From CAKZNE01 sp963976435 (lineage in GTDB: Bacteria > Bacteroidota > Bacteroidia > Flavobacteriales > Schleiferiaceae): 64,000 bases of DNA. Positions within the stretch are counted from its first letter, which is position 1. Every line of letters begins with the position of its first letter. The notes below the pieces were generated by a model that worked only from the letters and a program-made list of their open reading frames with translations, was not told where the DNA came from and did no database searches. Made by a program: the position numbers and the translations under genes. This document shows positions 16,936 to 26,190 of the stretch, in pieces. The stretch covers positions 1 to 64,000 of the forward strand of contig CAXBKQ010000010.1 in the NCBI GenBank assembly GCA_963976435.1, read 5' to 3'.

Positions 16936-19356
16936 TTAATATATCGTTGGGTAGGAGCGAGGGTCTACTTCGTTCATCATGCTATAGAGCTCTTCAAAAA
17001 TATCATCTACGCTAGGCTTTGAGAAATAATCCCCATCCGTTCCATAAGCTGGCCTATGGGCTTTAGCGCTAATGGTAATTGCAGCACTATCAAGATGGTA
17101 GTATGCCTTTTGCTCCTCCACTATTTTTTGAAGAATAAAGGCACTAGCTCCTCCTGGTACATCCTCATCCAATACGACAAGACGATTTGTTTTTTTAACA
17201 CTTTCTACTATGCTGTGATTAATGTCAAATGGCAATAAAGATTGGATGTCTATGAGTTCAACAGAAATATTAAACTTTTTCAATTTTTCTACTGCTTCTG
17301 CAGCAATTCTACAATTACTACCATAGGTCACCATAGTAATATCGCTTCCTTCTGCCAGAACTTCAGGAATTCCTAAAGGCGTTCTGATTTCAGAAAGGTT
17401 TGCAGGCATTTTTTCCTTTAAACGATAACCATTCAAACATTCTACAATCAGTGCGGGATCATCTGAATCTAACATAGTATTATAAAACCCTGCTGCTTGG
17501 GTCATATTTCTTGGTACTAAAACATGAATACCTCTTAGCGCATTAATAATTGTTCCCATTGGAGAACCACTATGCCAAATCCCTTCTAGTCTATGGCCCC
17601 TTGTTCTAATAATTAGTGGTGCTTTCTGCCCACCTTTTGTCCGATATTGTACAGTAGCTAAGTCATCGCTCATGATCTGTAGAGCATAGAGCAAATAGTC
17701 TAAATATTGAATTTCAGCTATGGGTCTCAATCCACGCATAGCCATACCAATACCTTGTCCAAGAATGCTAGCTTCGCGAATTCCAGTATCGAAAACCCTT
17801 AATTCTCCGTGTTTATCCTGAAGTCCTTCCAAGCCTTGGTTTACATCTCCAATTTTCCCACTATCCTCTCCAAAAACTAAAACTTCTGGACGTTCACCTA
17901 ATATTCTATCGAAATTATCTCTAAGGATTATCCTGGCGTCAACTTCAAGAGATTCGGAATCAAATTTTGGCTCTACAGCTTCAATTCGCATAGGACTTTC
18001 TTTAGAATGACTGTATAGGAAGTCGTTATACCTATCCTTATTCGCAGAATTGGAGGATTGTATCCATTGATTTAATTCTGCTTTTTTAGGATGGTCAATT
18101 CCAATAAGATGGTGCATGGCAATTCTTGCCGAAGAAACGGCATCCCTTCTTAATGGATCAGGTTTTGATTTTATTTCTTGGGCTAAACTTTGAAGTAGTT
18201 CAGCATTGGAAGATAAATCTGCTAGCTCTTCAATTAGGCTACTTACCTGTGTAACTTCTGCCTTTATTGGCTCCAGAAAATCTGCCCAAGCCTTGGCCTT
18301 AGCAGTACGAGCTACTTTTTTAGCGGCTCTTTCTATTTCTAAAATTTCTTCTTCTGTAGCAATGGTAGATTGAATCATCCATTCCTTCATCTTCTTAATA
18401 CAGTCGAATTCTTGTTCCCATTTCAAACGAGCTTCATTTTTATAACGCTCATGAGATCCAGATGTGGAATGACCTTGGGGTTGAGTTAATTCATTTACAT
18501 GAATCATAACAGGAACATGCTCTTCTCTAGCAATTTTATCAGCCTTTTTATAGGCCTCTAAAAGGTCCATATAATTCCAACCCTTTACTCGAATAATTTC
18601 ATATCCTTTGTCTTCACCATTCCGTTGGAATCCTTTTAAAATTTCCGAGATATTTTCTTTGGTAGTTTGATATTTACTGTGAACGGAAATTCCATAATCA
18701 TCATCCCAGATGGAAATAACCATAGGTACTTGTAGAACACCGGCAGCATTTATAGTTTCAAAAAAGAGACCTTCACTTGTAGAGGCATTTCCAATTGTTC
18801 CCCAGGCAATTTCATTTCCTTTGATGGAGAAATTATTCCAGTCTTTTAATTCTTTATTCTCCCTATACACTTTGGAGGCTTCCGCAAGTCCGAGTAACCG
18901 TGGCATTTGCCCCGCTGTTGGCGAAATATCAGCAGAAGAATTTTTTTGCTCAGTAAGGTTTTTCCAGCTACCATCTTCATTTAAACTACGAGTGGCAAAG
19001 TGACCATTCATTTGGCGGCCGGCGGATGCAGGCTCTTTGCTAAGGTCAGTATCTGCATATAAGCTAGCAAAAAACTGTTGGGTGGATAACTCCCCAATAG
19101 CCATCATAAAAGTTTGATCTCTATAATATCCAGATCTAAAATCCCCATTTTTAAAAACTTTGGACCATGCGACCTGTGCTAATTCCTTACCATCTCCAAA
19201 GATTCCAAATTTTGCTTTTCCTGTTAATACTTCACGACGACCGATTAAACTAGCTTCACGACTTTCTATTACCAGTGCATAGTCGTTCTTTACGCTTTGT
19301 TTAAACTCTTCAAAAGAAATTTCGTCAGTCTTTGTTTTTGATTCGTTTGTACTCAT
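16936..19356 (-). CDS. Fused E1 alpha/beta of a branched-chain or pyruvate-type 2-oxoacid dehydrogenase
   Basis: A thiamine-diphosphate-dependent decarboxylase of 806 residues, starting at the second Met (ATG 19356, MSTNESKTKT) rather than 19383. The E1-alpha part (about 25-370) has FRSGYYRDQTFMMAIG and a TPP/Mg region GTIGNASTSEGLFFE...DDDYGISV. The E1-beta part (about 465-800) has FGEDSG.GDVNQGLEG, FDTGIREASILGQGIGMA and a trailing transketolase C-terminal domain with VTYGSN and LDEDVPGGA. Fusion of alpha and beta subunits is normal in Bacteroidota. It feeds acyl groups to an E2 that is not in this window. 2-oxoisovalerate is the likely substrate, by family resemblance only. Confidence 0.9.
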   Translation of the reverse strand: MSTNESKTKTDEISFEEFKQSVKNDYALVIESREASLIGRREVLTGKAKFGIFGDGKELAQVAWSKVFKNGDFRSGYYRDQTFMMAIGELSTQQFFASLYADTDLSKEPASAGRQMNGHFATRSLNEDGSWKNLTEQKNSSADISPTAGQMPRLLGLAEASKVYRENKELKDWNNFSIKGNEIAWGTIGNASTSEGLFFETINAAGVLQVPMVISIWDDDYGISVHSKYQTTKENISEILKGFQRNGEDKGYEIIRVKGWNYMDLLEAYKKADKIAREEHVPVMIHVNELTQPQGHSTSGSHERYKNEARLKWEQEFDCIKKMKEWMIQSTIATEEEILEIERAAKKVARTAKAKAWADFLEPIKAEVTQVSSLIEELADLSSNAELLQSLAQEIKSKPDPLRRDAVSSARIAMHHLIGIDHPKKAELNQWIQSSNSANKDRYNDFLYSHSKESPMRIEAVEPKFDSESLEVDARIILRDNFDRILGERPEVLVFGEDSGKIGDVNQGLEGLQDKHGELRVFDTGIREASILGQGIGMAMRGLRPIAEIQYLDYLLYALQIMSDDLATVQYRTKGGQKAPLIIRTRGHRLEGIWHSGSPMGTIINALRGIHVLVPRNMTQAAGFYNTMLDSDDPALIVECLNGYRLKEKMPANLSEIRTPLGIPEVLAEGSDITMVTYGSNCRIAAEAVEKLKKFNISVELIDIQSLLPFDINHSIVESVKKTNRLVVLDEDVPGGASAFILQKIVEEQKAYYHLDSAAITISAKAHRPAYGTDGDYFSKPSVDDIFEELYSMMNEVDPRSYPTIY

Positions 19357-19503
19357 AAATAAATGCAATTTTGGGGAGTGCAAAGGTAGCCAAAAAGGCT
19401 GCTTATTTCACAATGGAATAGGAGAGTGCTTTATAGGCCAAATTGAAAATGGAGAATTAGCGAAAGTGCTTTATAATCAGAGACTTTCCATAATTAGGTG
19501 ATT

Positions 19504-22371
19504 TTAATAATAACCTCTTCTGATGCGTTCAATTATTTCACTTGGATCTAAATTAAAAACAAAACGAATACTTTGGGAATAGGCTGGCCCAGTTAAGAAA
19601 TTTTTATCCTGGTTTTGAAATGGGAGATATAATTCCAAGAAATCTGTAAAAACTGAAACTCGGATACCATAGTCCCAATAGGCCTTGTTGAAAGAATCTG
19701 CAAAACCCAAATCTCCAAATAAACCAATTGAAGGTCTTAACCCTTTGTATTTGAAGGCTGTAAAAATCGGAAGGCTAATATTAGAGGCTAATAGATAACT
19801 ATTGGCGAAAATTCCTGTGGGGCCTTTAAATCCACCATCAGAGGTGAAAAATTGTTGACTCCAAATTCCACTTTCATCTGACCTACCAATGAGTTCATAA
19901 TCGAATAAATAATCTTGTGTTCCACTTAATCCCATACTATAGAATGTAGGAGGATCTCCAGCTGAAGCCAAGCTATTATTTAAAAAGAGGCCCCCAAAAT
20001 TTCTCCAAATAAACCAATGTTTATTGGGTAACATCCACCTCAAATCCACTGTGCTGCTGATTAGGCTAAATTGACTACCAATTTGAAAATCTGAAACAAT
20101 GGTATATGGTTTTAAAAGATTTATATTTTCTAAGGTATAGGTTATAGTTGCAAGTTCATAACCATCATATTTTCTTGCTGAATTAATATCTTCAGGGATG
20201 GAATATTCCTCTTGCTGTAATAATATTCCTCTAAATCGAAGCCTTTGTAGGATATTGCTTTCCCCATATTTTCGTCTAAAGAAAAAATTCAAGGAGGGTG
20301 AAAACCTATAAAATGCGAGATCCTGATCATAATGGTTATAGCGACCATAAAAGCCAGTTGAAATTCGATGGAATGGCCCAGAAGATGGAGTGAAATTCCA
20401 TAGACTAGACAATGATCCTGTTAGTGTATTGGTACCGGTGCTGTATTCTGGTTCTAATCTGTATTCAAATGGTTTCCTTACAAATGCTACAGACCTATTA
20501 TGTAGTTGAACACTTAGAAGAAGTTTGTCATAGTTGTTATAATTGAAGGCTGGCATCCAATAGATTTGTGATTTCCCAGGGTTTTCAAAACTGTTGAAGA
20601 ACTGAAGTCGCACGGGTTCCGCTCTTTTAAAAAGCCCCTTTGTTCTTATGCTATTATTTTTTTGTGAAAATTCTGGGGCTGTATTATGGTTATTGATAAT
20701 TACTTTATCAAACTTTTCATGGTAGGTCTGCAAAGGTTTTTCCCCTAGATGTCCGGGGAACCATTCCGTAATTACCTCTTTTCCATCCTTATATCCAGTT
20801 AATGAAAATGGAATGGCCAATGATTTTTTATTTCGGATGGTTGCGGTGCTTACTGTGGAGCAATAATCTGTTTTTACAATTTGGTAATCATGTTCTTGAT
20901 CAGATTTTACCAGGACTTCAAAAAACCAGTTTAGATCTCTAAAAATGAAATATTTAAATGCAGATTCCAAGTCTTTGGAACTACTGTAATCCCTATTCTT
21001 TTTTTCAGAATAATAGCGATTCATAGATCTCCTAAAATTTCGCTTTCCGCAATAGGCTTCCAAATGACTAAGGCTTAAATAGGTTTTGGCCTGGGTAATA
21101 GCTTCATAATTTAATCGGCTTAAAGAATCCGCTGGGGTCCTCATTGCTTGATCTAAGCCCTGGCGGGCAATATAGAGCCACAAAAACTGATTTTGATAAC
21201 CATATTCAAATTCATCTAAATCGAATATTTTTCCAATTATTTGAAAATTGGTAAGGGGAATCCATTTTTTTTCTGGGTATACTTCCCTTATAAATTCATA
21301 TTTATAATAATAGGGTATTCCCCTTGCTAGCCACACTTCTTTAAATCCATTTGGCCCAAGCTCATACCGGAAAATTTGTTCGGCTCTAGCATGGGTAAGG
21401 TCATTGGAAAAGTCGAATGTTGATTTTGGATAATCCATACTGAGCAATCCATCGCTCTGAAATTCACCAATTTTATTTTTCAGAATCACTAATTGATAGG
21501 ATCTTGTAAATTCTTTGGAAAATTGTTCCTCAAAAAATTTGTTTGTTTTTTCGTTTAAGGAAGGGAGAATAGAGGGCAGGTATGGATCTTCGTATATGCT
21601 GAAAAGCTTTATAGAATCATTGATTTGATATTCAATAAATGATTTTGAGAGATAAAACTGAAGATTGGAACGGGAAGGATGATGAAATTTGAATTTCGAT
21701 AGACCATTGCCCAAATTTTGACTTTTAATCAACTTTAAATTGGAGGCAATTTTAAAATTGGAGTCGGCCGTAAAATCCACCGTAAAACTGTCTTTTGCAT
21801 GAAACCAATCGCTTTGAAAAGTTATGGGATTTAGATGCCATTTTTCCCCATCATAATTGGCTAGCCTAGGAAGCCAGTCAATTATTCTATAAACATCCCC
21901 ATCAAAACCTATCCCTGTAAACTCAGCGTCGGGCAGTTTAATTTCAAAATTTAGTAAAATACGATCATGGTTTTGACTTTTAGGGAAGCCTACAAATTCT
22001 AGATCTTTGCCAAACTCAATATTATTCTCAGCCTGTTTAAACTCGCTAATTCGAATATATCCTTTCCTTTCTTCTTCTGCATAATAAAGACGGATATTCT
22101 GAAAGTCGATAAATTGTTTTTGTACAAAAGACGATTTCCATTCCATAGATCTTGGTGGAAGATGAAGAAAAAGACTATCTGTATTTTGGTAATGATGGGC
22201 ATGGAGACTGATTTCCATGCTTCCTTTTAATATTCGGAGGCTGTCCTTGAGCTCCATTTTTATTTGATAGTGGTTATCCTGTGCAGAGGCCACTTTAAGG
22301 AAAGTAAGTAATAAGAGAAGGATTAGTCTTCGCAAGTGTTCAATTTTCCGCAAATATAGTGGAGTTGCCAC
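19504..22371 (-). CDS. M1-peptidase-like protein without zinc site, with C-terminal outer-membrane barrel
   Basis: A 955-residue exported protein with a signal peptide at 1-30 (LLLLLLTFLKVASAQ). Residues about 35-430 follow the M1 aminopeptidase layout: beta domain, then a thermolysin-like helical domain. The active-site motif HExxH appears as HARAE (327-331), and the later W-L-x-E-G zinc-ligand motif reads WLARG (347-351). Two zinc ligands and the catalytic Glu are therefore lost and it should be inactive. From about 600 to the end, alternating polar/aromatic strands (for example FHRISTGFYGRYNHYDQ, SIRFVFNLDPSEI) indicate an outer-membrane beta-barrel. It may be a binding or assembly protein; the function is unknown. 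Confidence 0.75.
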   Translation of the reverse strand: MATPLYLRKIEHLRRLILLLLLTFLKVASAQDNHYQIKMELKDSLRILKGSMEISLHAHHYQNTDSLFLHLPPRSMEWKSSFVQKQFIDFQNIRLYYAEEERKGYIRISEFKQAENNIEFGKDLEFVGFPKSQNHDRILLNFEIKLPDAEFTGIGFDGDVYRIIDWLPRLANYDGEKWHLNPITFQSDWFHAKDSFTVDFTADSNFKIASNLKLIKSQNLGNGLSKFKFHHPSRSNLQFYLSKSFIEYQINDSIKLFSIYEDPYLPSILPSLNEKTNKFFEEQFSKEFTRSYQLVILKNKIGEFQSDGLLSMDYPKSTFDFSNDLTHARAEQIFRYELGPNGFKEVWLARGIPYYYKYEFIREVYPEKKWIPLTNFQIIGKIFDLDEFEYGYQNQFLWLYIARQGLDQAMRTPADSLSRLNYEAITQAKTYLSLSHLEAYCGKRNFRRSMNRYYSEKKNRDYSSSKDLESAFKYFIFRDLNWFFEVLVKSDQEHDYQIVKTDYCSTVSTATIRNKKSLAIPFSLTGYKDGKEVITEWFPGHLGEKPLQTYHEKFDKVIINNHNTAPEFSQKNNSIRTKGLFKRAEPVRLQFFNSFENPGKSQIYWMPAFNYNNYDKLLLSVQLHNRSVAFVRKPFEYRLEPEYSTGTNTLTGSLSSLWNFTPSSGPFHRISTGFYGRYNHYDQDLAFYRFSPSLNFFFRRKYGESNILQRLRFRGILLQQEEYSIPEDINSARKYDGYELATITYTLENINLLKPYTIVSDFQIGSQFSLISSTVDLRWMLPNKHWFIWRNFGGLFLNNSLASAGDPPTFYSMGLSGTQDYLFDYELIGRSDESGIWSQQFFTSDGGFKGPTGIFANSYLLASNISLPIFTAFKYKGLRPSIGLFGDLGFADSFNKAYWDYGIRVSVFTDFLELYLPFQNQDKNFLTGPAYSQSIRFVFNLDPSEIIERIRRGYY

Positions 22372-22415
22372 ATTAAATTTAATTTTAGGACGTAATGCTC
22401 CAAGGAAATTAAAGC

Positions 22416-22444
22416 AAAAAAAAAATCGCCATTATGGCGATTTT
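22416..22444 (-). terminator. Intrinsic terminator after the PspC-domain gene
   Basis: AAAATCGCC (22422-22430), loop ATTAT, then GGCGATTTT (22436-22444) form a 9-bp stem. On the minus strand it is followed by about ten Ts (the A-run 22416-22425 on plus). It lies 18 bp beyond the stop of the gene ending at 22462. Confidence 0.85.
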
Positions 22445-22461
22445 CAGGATTTGATGAATTT

Positions 22462-24234
22462 TTATACTCGAATTCTCCCCGGCAGGTGGCCTATTGGCAT
22501 TAATCCTTGACCATAACTTTCTCTTTTCTGTATGGATGCCTGGGAAAGATCAAGATCTTCTATGGGTTCCTCTTCCTCTTCATCCTCCTCTGGGATTTCT
22601 TCCTCAAATTCATCTATATACTCTTCGTCCTCATCATCTTCGTATTCAGATTTTGGACAATCGGTACATTTTAAACCTCTATTGGTCATTATCCATTCAT
22701 GATTTACCATGTCAAAATCCCAATAATCATTAAGGTTATCAATATCATAAATGATATCCACCATATTTTCATCTAGAAAAATTTTGGTTCCTACAGGAAG
22801 GTAGAGGCTAAGTTTTACTTCCTGACCGCGATATCTATGATCGTCTTTAAGGGTATAGTAGGCATCGAAGTTTAAGACAGAATCATTTTCCAAGACATAT
22901 TCGTAGGAAACATTTTCAGCATTATTTCGGGCGGCCCTTCTTGTATTTCCCTGAGCGTTTATATGCTTTCTAATTTTCAGCTTTTCATCTTTAGACTTTT
23001 TGATGTCTAATTGAACGGCATTAAATAGGTTGCCTTTTGGTGATTGTAGCCAAAAAAGGTTAAAATCCGTATCTCTATATCTTTCATAAACTTCATCTTC
23101 GTTTACTTGTAAATAAAGTGTTTTAGAGTCACTGTTAAGATCCTGATATTTAGTGTAATATGAGCTTCTGTCGAATTCCAAGCCTAATCTAATTCCCGAG
23201 ATTAAAACCAAAATAAAACCTACAATGGCAATGCCTGTAAGACCAGATCTGGCAGATCTTCCTAAGGGGTCTAGTTTAAAAATTATTCTCACACCAAGGT
23301 AAATAATCATCACTAGAGGCGCCATTATCAATAGTGATATACCAATAACCATTAGGTTGAAATGAGCGCTATTGGCGGTAACAATTTGCAATAGGTCGTA
23401 GAGATCATTTAAATTATAGCCACCATTAAAGAGTTTAAAGCTTCCGCTAAAAAATGCGGCTACCAGGCCAAGTAGGGCGATAAAACCCAAGGCTAAGAAA
23501 CCAAAGCCTATAATTTTAAAAAAGAATCTGAAAACCAATTTTACAAGGTTGATGATAAATTCAAAAAAACCTTTTATCAAATCGCCCAAGGCAGAGGCAG
23601 GTTTTTGGTAATCGTAGTTTCCTGCTTTTCGGCTAAACTCTTTCACATTATCACCAATATTTCCAAATTCCTCTTTAACAGATTTTTCAATATTGGAGAC
23701 ATTCACCTTTTCACCTCGCATTTGAAGCTTTTCTGCAGTGGTTCTGGCTTTGGGGATTATTGCCCAAAGGATTACATAGAATAGAATGCTAAATCCACTA
23801 AAGGCTAAGATTACAAAGATAATTCGCATCCAAAGGATTTCTATTCCTAGGTATGCTGCCAATCCAGCGGCAACACCGCCGAGTATTTTTTCATCAGGAT
23901 CTCTAAAAATTCTTTTGCGAGAAGCGGAATAATTTGGAGATCTATGCTCATAATTAGGAGCTTCTTCATCTACATCTAGATAATCTTCAGGTTTCCCCAT
24001 TATGGCAATTACTTCATCTACATCACTAAGGGCTATTACCTCCTTAGATTCTGAAGTCCTTGCTTTAAAAAGTTCGGCAATCCTTACCTCAATATCCTTA
24101 ATGATTTCCTCTCCACCTTGTGAATTGAAAAATTGTTGTTTTAATGTGGTTAAATACTTTTCCAATTTGAGGAAGGCATCTTCATCAATATGAAAAATTA
24201 AACCACCTAGGTTGATGTTCAATGTTTTGTTCAT
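22462..24234 (-). CDS. PspC-domain membrane protein
   Basis: A 590-residue envelope-stress type protein. An N-terminal soluble region (1-95, starting MNKTLNINLGGLIFHIDED) is followed by a PspC domain at about 105-163 (RDPDEKILGGVAAGLAAYLG, then a membrane hairpin). Further membrane segments lie at about 215-265, 290-320 and 335-360. The periplasmic tail ends with an Asp/Glu-rich block at about 535-570. In Bacteroidota this architecture regularly follows a PadR gene, as here: it starts 2 bp after the regulator stop. PspC proteins are linked to membrane stress; the partner is unknown. Confidence 0.9.
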   Translation of the reverse strand: MNKTLNINLGGLIFHIDEDAFLKLEKYLTTLKQQFFNSQGGEEIIKDIEVRIAELFKARTSESKEVIALSDVDEVIAIMGKPEDYLDVDEEAPNYEHRSPNYSASRKRIFRDPDEKILGGVAAGLAAYLGIEILWMRIIFVILAFSGFSILFYVILWAIIPKARTTAEKLQMRGEKVNVSNIEKSVKEEFGNIGDNVKEFSRKAGNYDYQKPASALGDLIKGFFEFIINLVKLVFRFFFKIIGFGFLALGFIALLGLVAAFFSGSFKLFNGGYNLNDLYDLLQIVTANSAHFNLMVIGISLLIMAPLVMIIYLGVRIIFKLDPLGRSARSGLTGIAIVGFILVLISGIRLGLEFDRSSYYTKYQDLNSDSKTLYLQVNEDEVYERYRDTDFNLFWLQSPKGNLFNAVQLDIKKSKDEKLKIRKHINAQGNTRRAARNNAENVSYEYVLENDSVLNFDAYYTLKDDHRYRGQEVKLSLYLPVGTKIFLDENMVDIIYDIDNLNDYWDFDMVNHEWIMTNRGLKCTDCPKSEYEDDEDEEYIDEFEEEIPEEDEEEEEPIEDLDLSQASIQKRESYGQGLMPIGHLPGRIRV

Positions 24235-24236
24235 GG

Positions 24237-24569
24237 TTAAGAGGGCTTATTTGTGGTTCTTTGTACTGCTTCTACCAAATCTTTCCAGGTAGCATTTAAT
24301 TCTTGTAATATCTTTTTTCCGTAATCGGTTAAGGTGTAGTATTTTCTTGGTGGTCCGGATTTGGATTCTTCCCATCTATAGGATAAAACATCGGCGTTTT
24401 TTAGTCGGGTTAAAAGGGGATATAAGGTTCCCTCTACTACGATCATTTTTGCTTTTTTTAGATGTTCTATTATATCCGATGCATAGGCATCTTCCTTTTC
24501 AAGGAGGGATAGAATACACAATTCCAAAACACCCTTTCTCATTTGAGCTTTAGTGTTTTCGATATTCAT
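24237..24569 (-). CDS. PadR-family transcriptional regulator
   Basis: A 110-residue winged-helix repressor typical of PadR subfamily 2. MRKGVLELCILSLLEKEDAY opens the first helices, VVEGTLYPLLTRL is the recognition region, and GPPRKYYTLTDYGKK is the wing. Its stop precedes the PspC gene by 2 bp and its start overlaps the stop of the DUF4252 gene by 1 bp, so the three form one operon. A matching inverted repeat is at the operon promoter (25076-25102), suggesting autoregulation. Confidence 0.93.
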   Translation of the reverse strand: MNIENTKAQMRKGVLELCILSLLEKEDAYASDIIEHLKKAKMIVVEGTLYPLLTRLKNADVLSYRWEESKSGPPRKYYTLTDYGKKILQELNATWKDLVEAVQRTTNKPS

Positions 24570-25030
24570 TATGCTTGATTTTTAATTTTTAGTTTTCCTT
24601 TGATGGAAATGAAATAAGCCCGGAAGTTTTCATCCAGAACAAAAAGATGGATATTGGTGAAATATCCCCCTTCTTTATTTCCATACATTTTAAATACTTG
24701 TAGATCAGAATCCTCAAATTCAAATGGAATCCTTTTGAAACCTAAGGCATATACTTCCTTAGAAAAGGATCTAATTAAACTTGCTCCTTCTTCTTCCTCC
24801 CCAAATACTATAAATCTAATTTGATGGATATCACCACTAACATGTTTGATTTGATCCTCAAAATCAAAATCCATATCAATGGCGTCTAACATTTTCTTAT
24901 TTAAAGTGAGGGAAAAAGCATCGTCCCTCGAGGCGTATTTGCTAAATACTTCTTTGAATTTCGCTTCATCTTGTGCATAGCTGCCAAGTGAAAAGGTTAA
25001 GGCTATGAAGACTGTCAATAATTTTTTCAT
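24569..25030 (-). CDS. DUF4252 secreted protein
   Basis: A 153-residue exported protein with a signal peptide at about 1-19 (MKKLLTVFIALTFSLGSYA/QD). The mature part has the DUF4252 layout: a short helical start, a V-x-V-like strand IRFIVFGEEEE in the middle and a closing YFISIKGKL strand. Function unknown. It is the first gene of the operon with PadR and PspC; its promoter carries the putative PadR operator. Confidence 0.8.
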   Translation of the reverse strand: MKKLLTVFIALTFSLGSYAQDEAKFKEVFSKYASRDDAFSLTLNKKMLDAIDMDFDFEDQIKHVSGDIHQIRFIVFGEEEEGASLIRSFSKEVYALGFKRIPFEFEDSDLQVFKMYGNKEGGYFTNIHLFVLDENFRAYFISIKGKLKIKNQA

Positions 25031-25057
25031 GATGCGGTTTTATGTTTGTTTGCTATG

Positions 25058-25102
25058 CAAAGATATAAACAAAAGATAGTACTATGCAATACAAAGTACT
25101 AT
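25058..25102 (-). promoter_or_regulatory. Promoter with candidate PadR operator
   Basis: On the minus strand a Bacteroidota-type -7 box TATCTTTG (25058-25065) lies 21 bp from a -33 TTG (25087-25089). An exact inverted repeat ATAGTACT (25076-25083) and AGTACTAT (25095-25102), 11 bp apart, straddles the -33 box. CTATGCAA also occurs twice (25053-25060 and 25082-25089). This fits binding of the PadR product of this operon, blocking polymerase. Confidence 0.65.
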
Positions 25103-25140
25103 AATATTTTTTAACACCCTGAAAATCAGTGAGTATAATT

Positions 25141-26190
25141 TTAATCTAAATCTTTCATGGTGTGTTTATAGCCACCTAGTAGTGACCATGCCTTAGCTTG
25201 AGAAACAGCTTTTAGGCCATTTTTTCGGGCGTTTTTGGCAATGAGATATTGCACTTTAAAGTGGTAGAATAAGGATTTCCAAGCAAAGAATAGGGAATGT
25301 TTTGGATCGTAAATATGAGCTGGTTCTGCATTGGCACCATTAATTTCTATTACCGAGAAATTTTCACCTTCATTCAATTCATCCCAGGAATCGAAAACAA
25401 TATCTAACCTTCCATATTCCAATCCTTCAATTTTCTCACAATATTTGGAAATGGCCAATAATAGTTTTGGATTAAGCTTTTCCTGTGCATCAATAAATTT
25501 GGTACCAAGCCGGTGATTCCCAATATGGTCTAGGACTAATCCTTCTCCCTTTTTTAATACCTGATTAAAATCAAATCGTTTATTGTCTTTCCATCTTTTC
25601 AACTGTAAAAACAGCCGATCATCCTTTCGTATTAATTCTTCAATATTCGATTTTCCATCACCAAGGATTTTTGGAAAACCTCTTTCCATTATAGAGCTTA
25701 TTACCCATTGCTGATCTTCAGGGTTTTTAAAAATGAACAATCCAATTTCTTTGCTAAAACTTAAAAACTCTTGGATAAGATATTTGAATTTAGGATCGGG
25801 ATTAAAGGCCAATAGATCTTCTATATTTTCAATTTTTAGAATTCCTTTTCCTCGCATTCCTAAATCGGGCTTTACGATTAAAGGAAATTCAAAACTATGA
25901 TCTAGCAAAAATTTTTCTAATTCCTCTCTCTTTTGAATGAGGGGTAAAAGAGCTGTTTTTGGAGTGTTTTCATTAGGGCCTCTAACATACATATCCCATT
26001 TAGACTCTTCAACAATTCCCCCAAATTCCATATAGGGTCTATTGATTATAGTAGGGTAGGCGAAGCTTCCATATTTAATACTTTGCCATCCATATTGAAG
26101 AAATATAGGAATATATACCATCTGCCAAGGCCAGTATTCCCAATGGCTTAAACGAATATAAAAAGCTCTAATTCTATCCCTTAGATTCAT
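25141..26190 (-). CDS. ATP-grasp ligase-like protein
   Basis: A 349-residue protein of the ATP-grasp superfamily (carboxylate-amine/thiol ligases). The start chosen is ATG 26190 (MNLRDRIRAFY), which shares one base with the stop of the NRDE gene; the frame extends 17 codons further upstream but inside that gene. The nucleotide-binding half has PLIVKPDLGMRGKGILKIEN (about 120-139) and FLIQEFL-like spacing. The metal-binding end has YGRLDIVFDSWDELNEGE, FSVIEINGANAEP (about 270-300). Substrates are unknown. Its coupling to an NRDE/TANGO2 gene suggests a shared role that the sequence does not reveal. Confidence 0.85.
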   Translation of the reverse strand: MNLRDRIRAFYIRLSHWEYWPWQMVYIPIFLQYGWQSIKYGSFAYPTIINRPYMEFGGIVEESKWDMYVRGPNENTPKTALLPLIQKREELEKFLLDHSFEFPLIVKPDLGMRGKGILKIENIEDLLAFNPDPKFKYLIQEFLSFSKEIGLFIFKNPEDQQWVISSIMERGFPKILGDGKSNIEELIRKDDRLFLQLKRWKDNKRFDFNQVLKKGEGLVLDHIGNHRLGTKFIDAQEKLNPKLLLAISKYCEKIEGLEYGRLDIVFDSWDELNEGENFSVIEINGANAEPAHIYDPKHSLFFAWKSLFYHFKVQYLIAKNARKNGLKAVSQAKAWSLLGGYKHTMKDLD

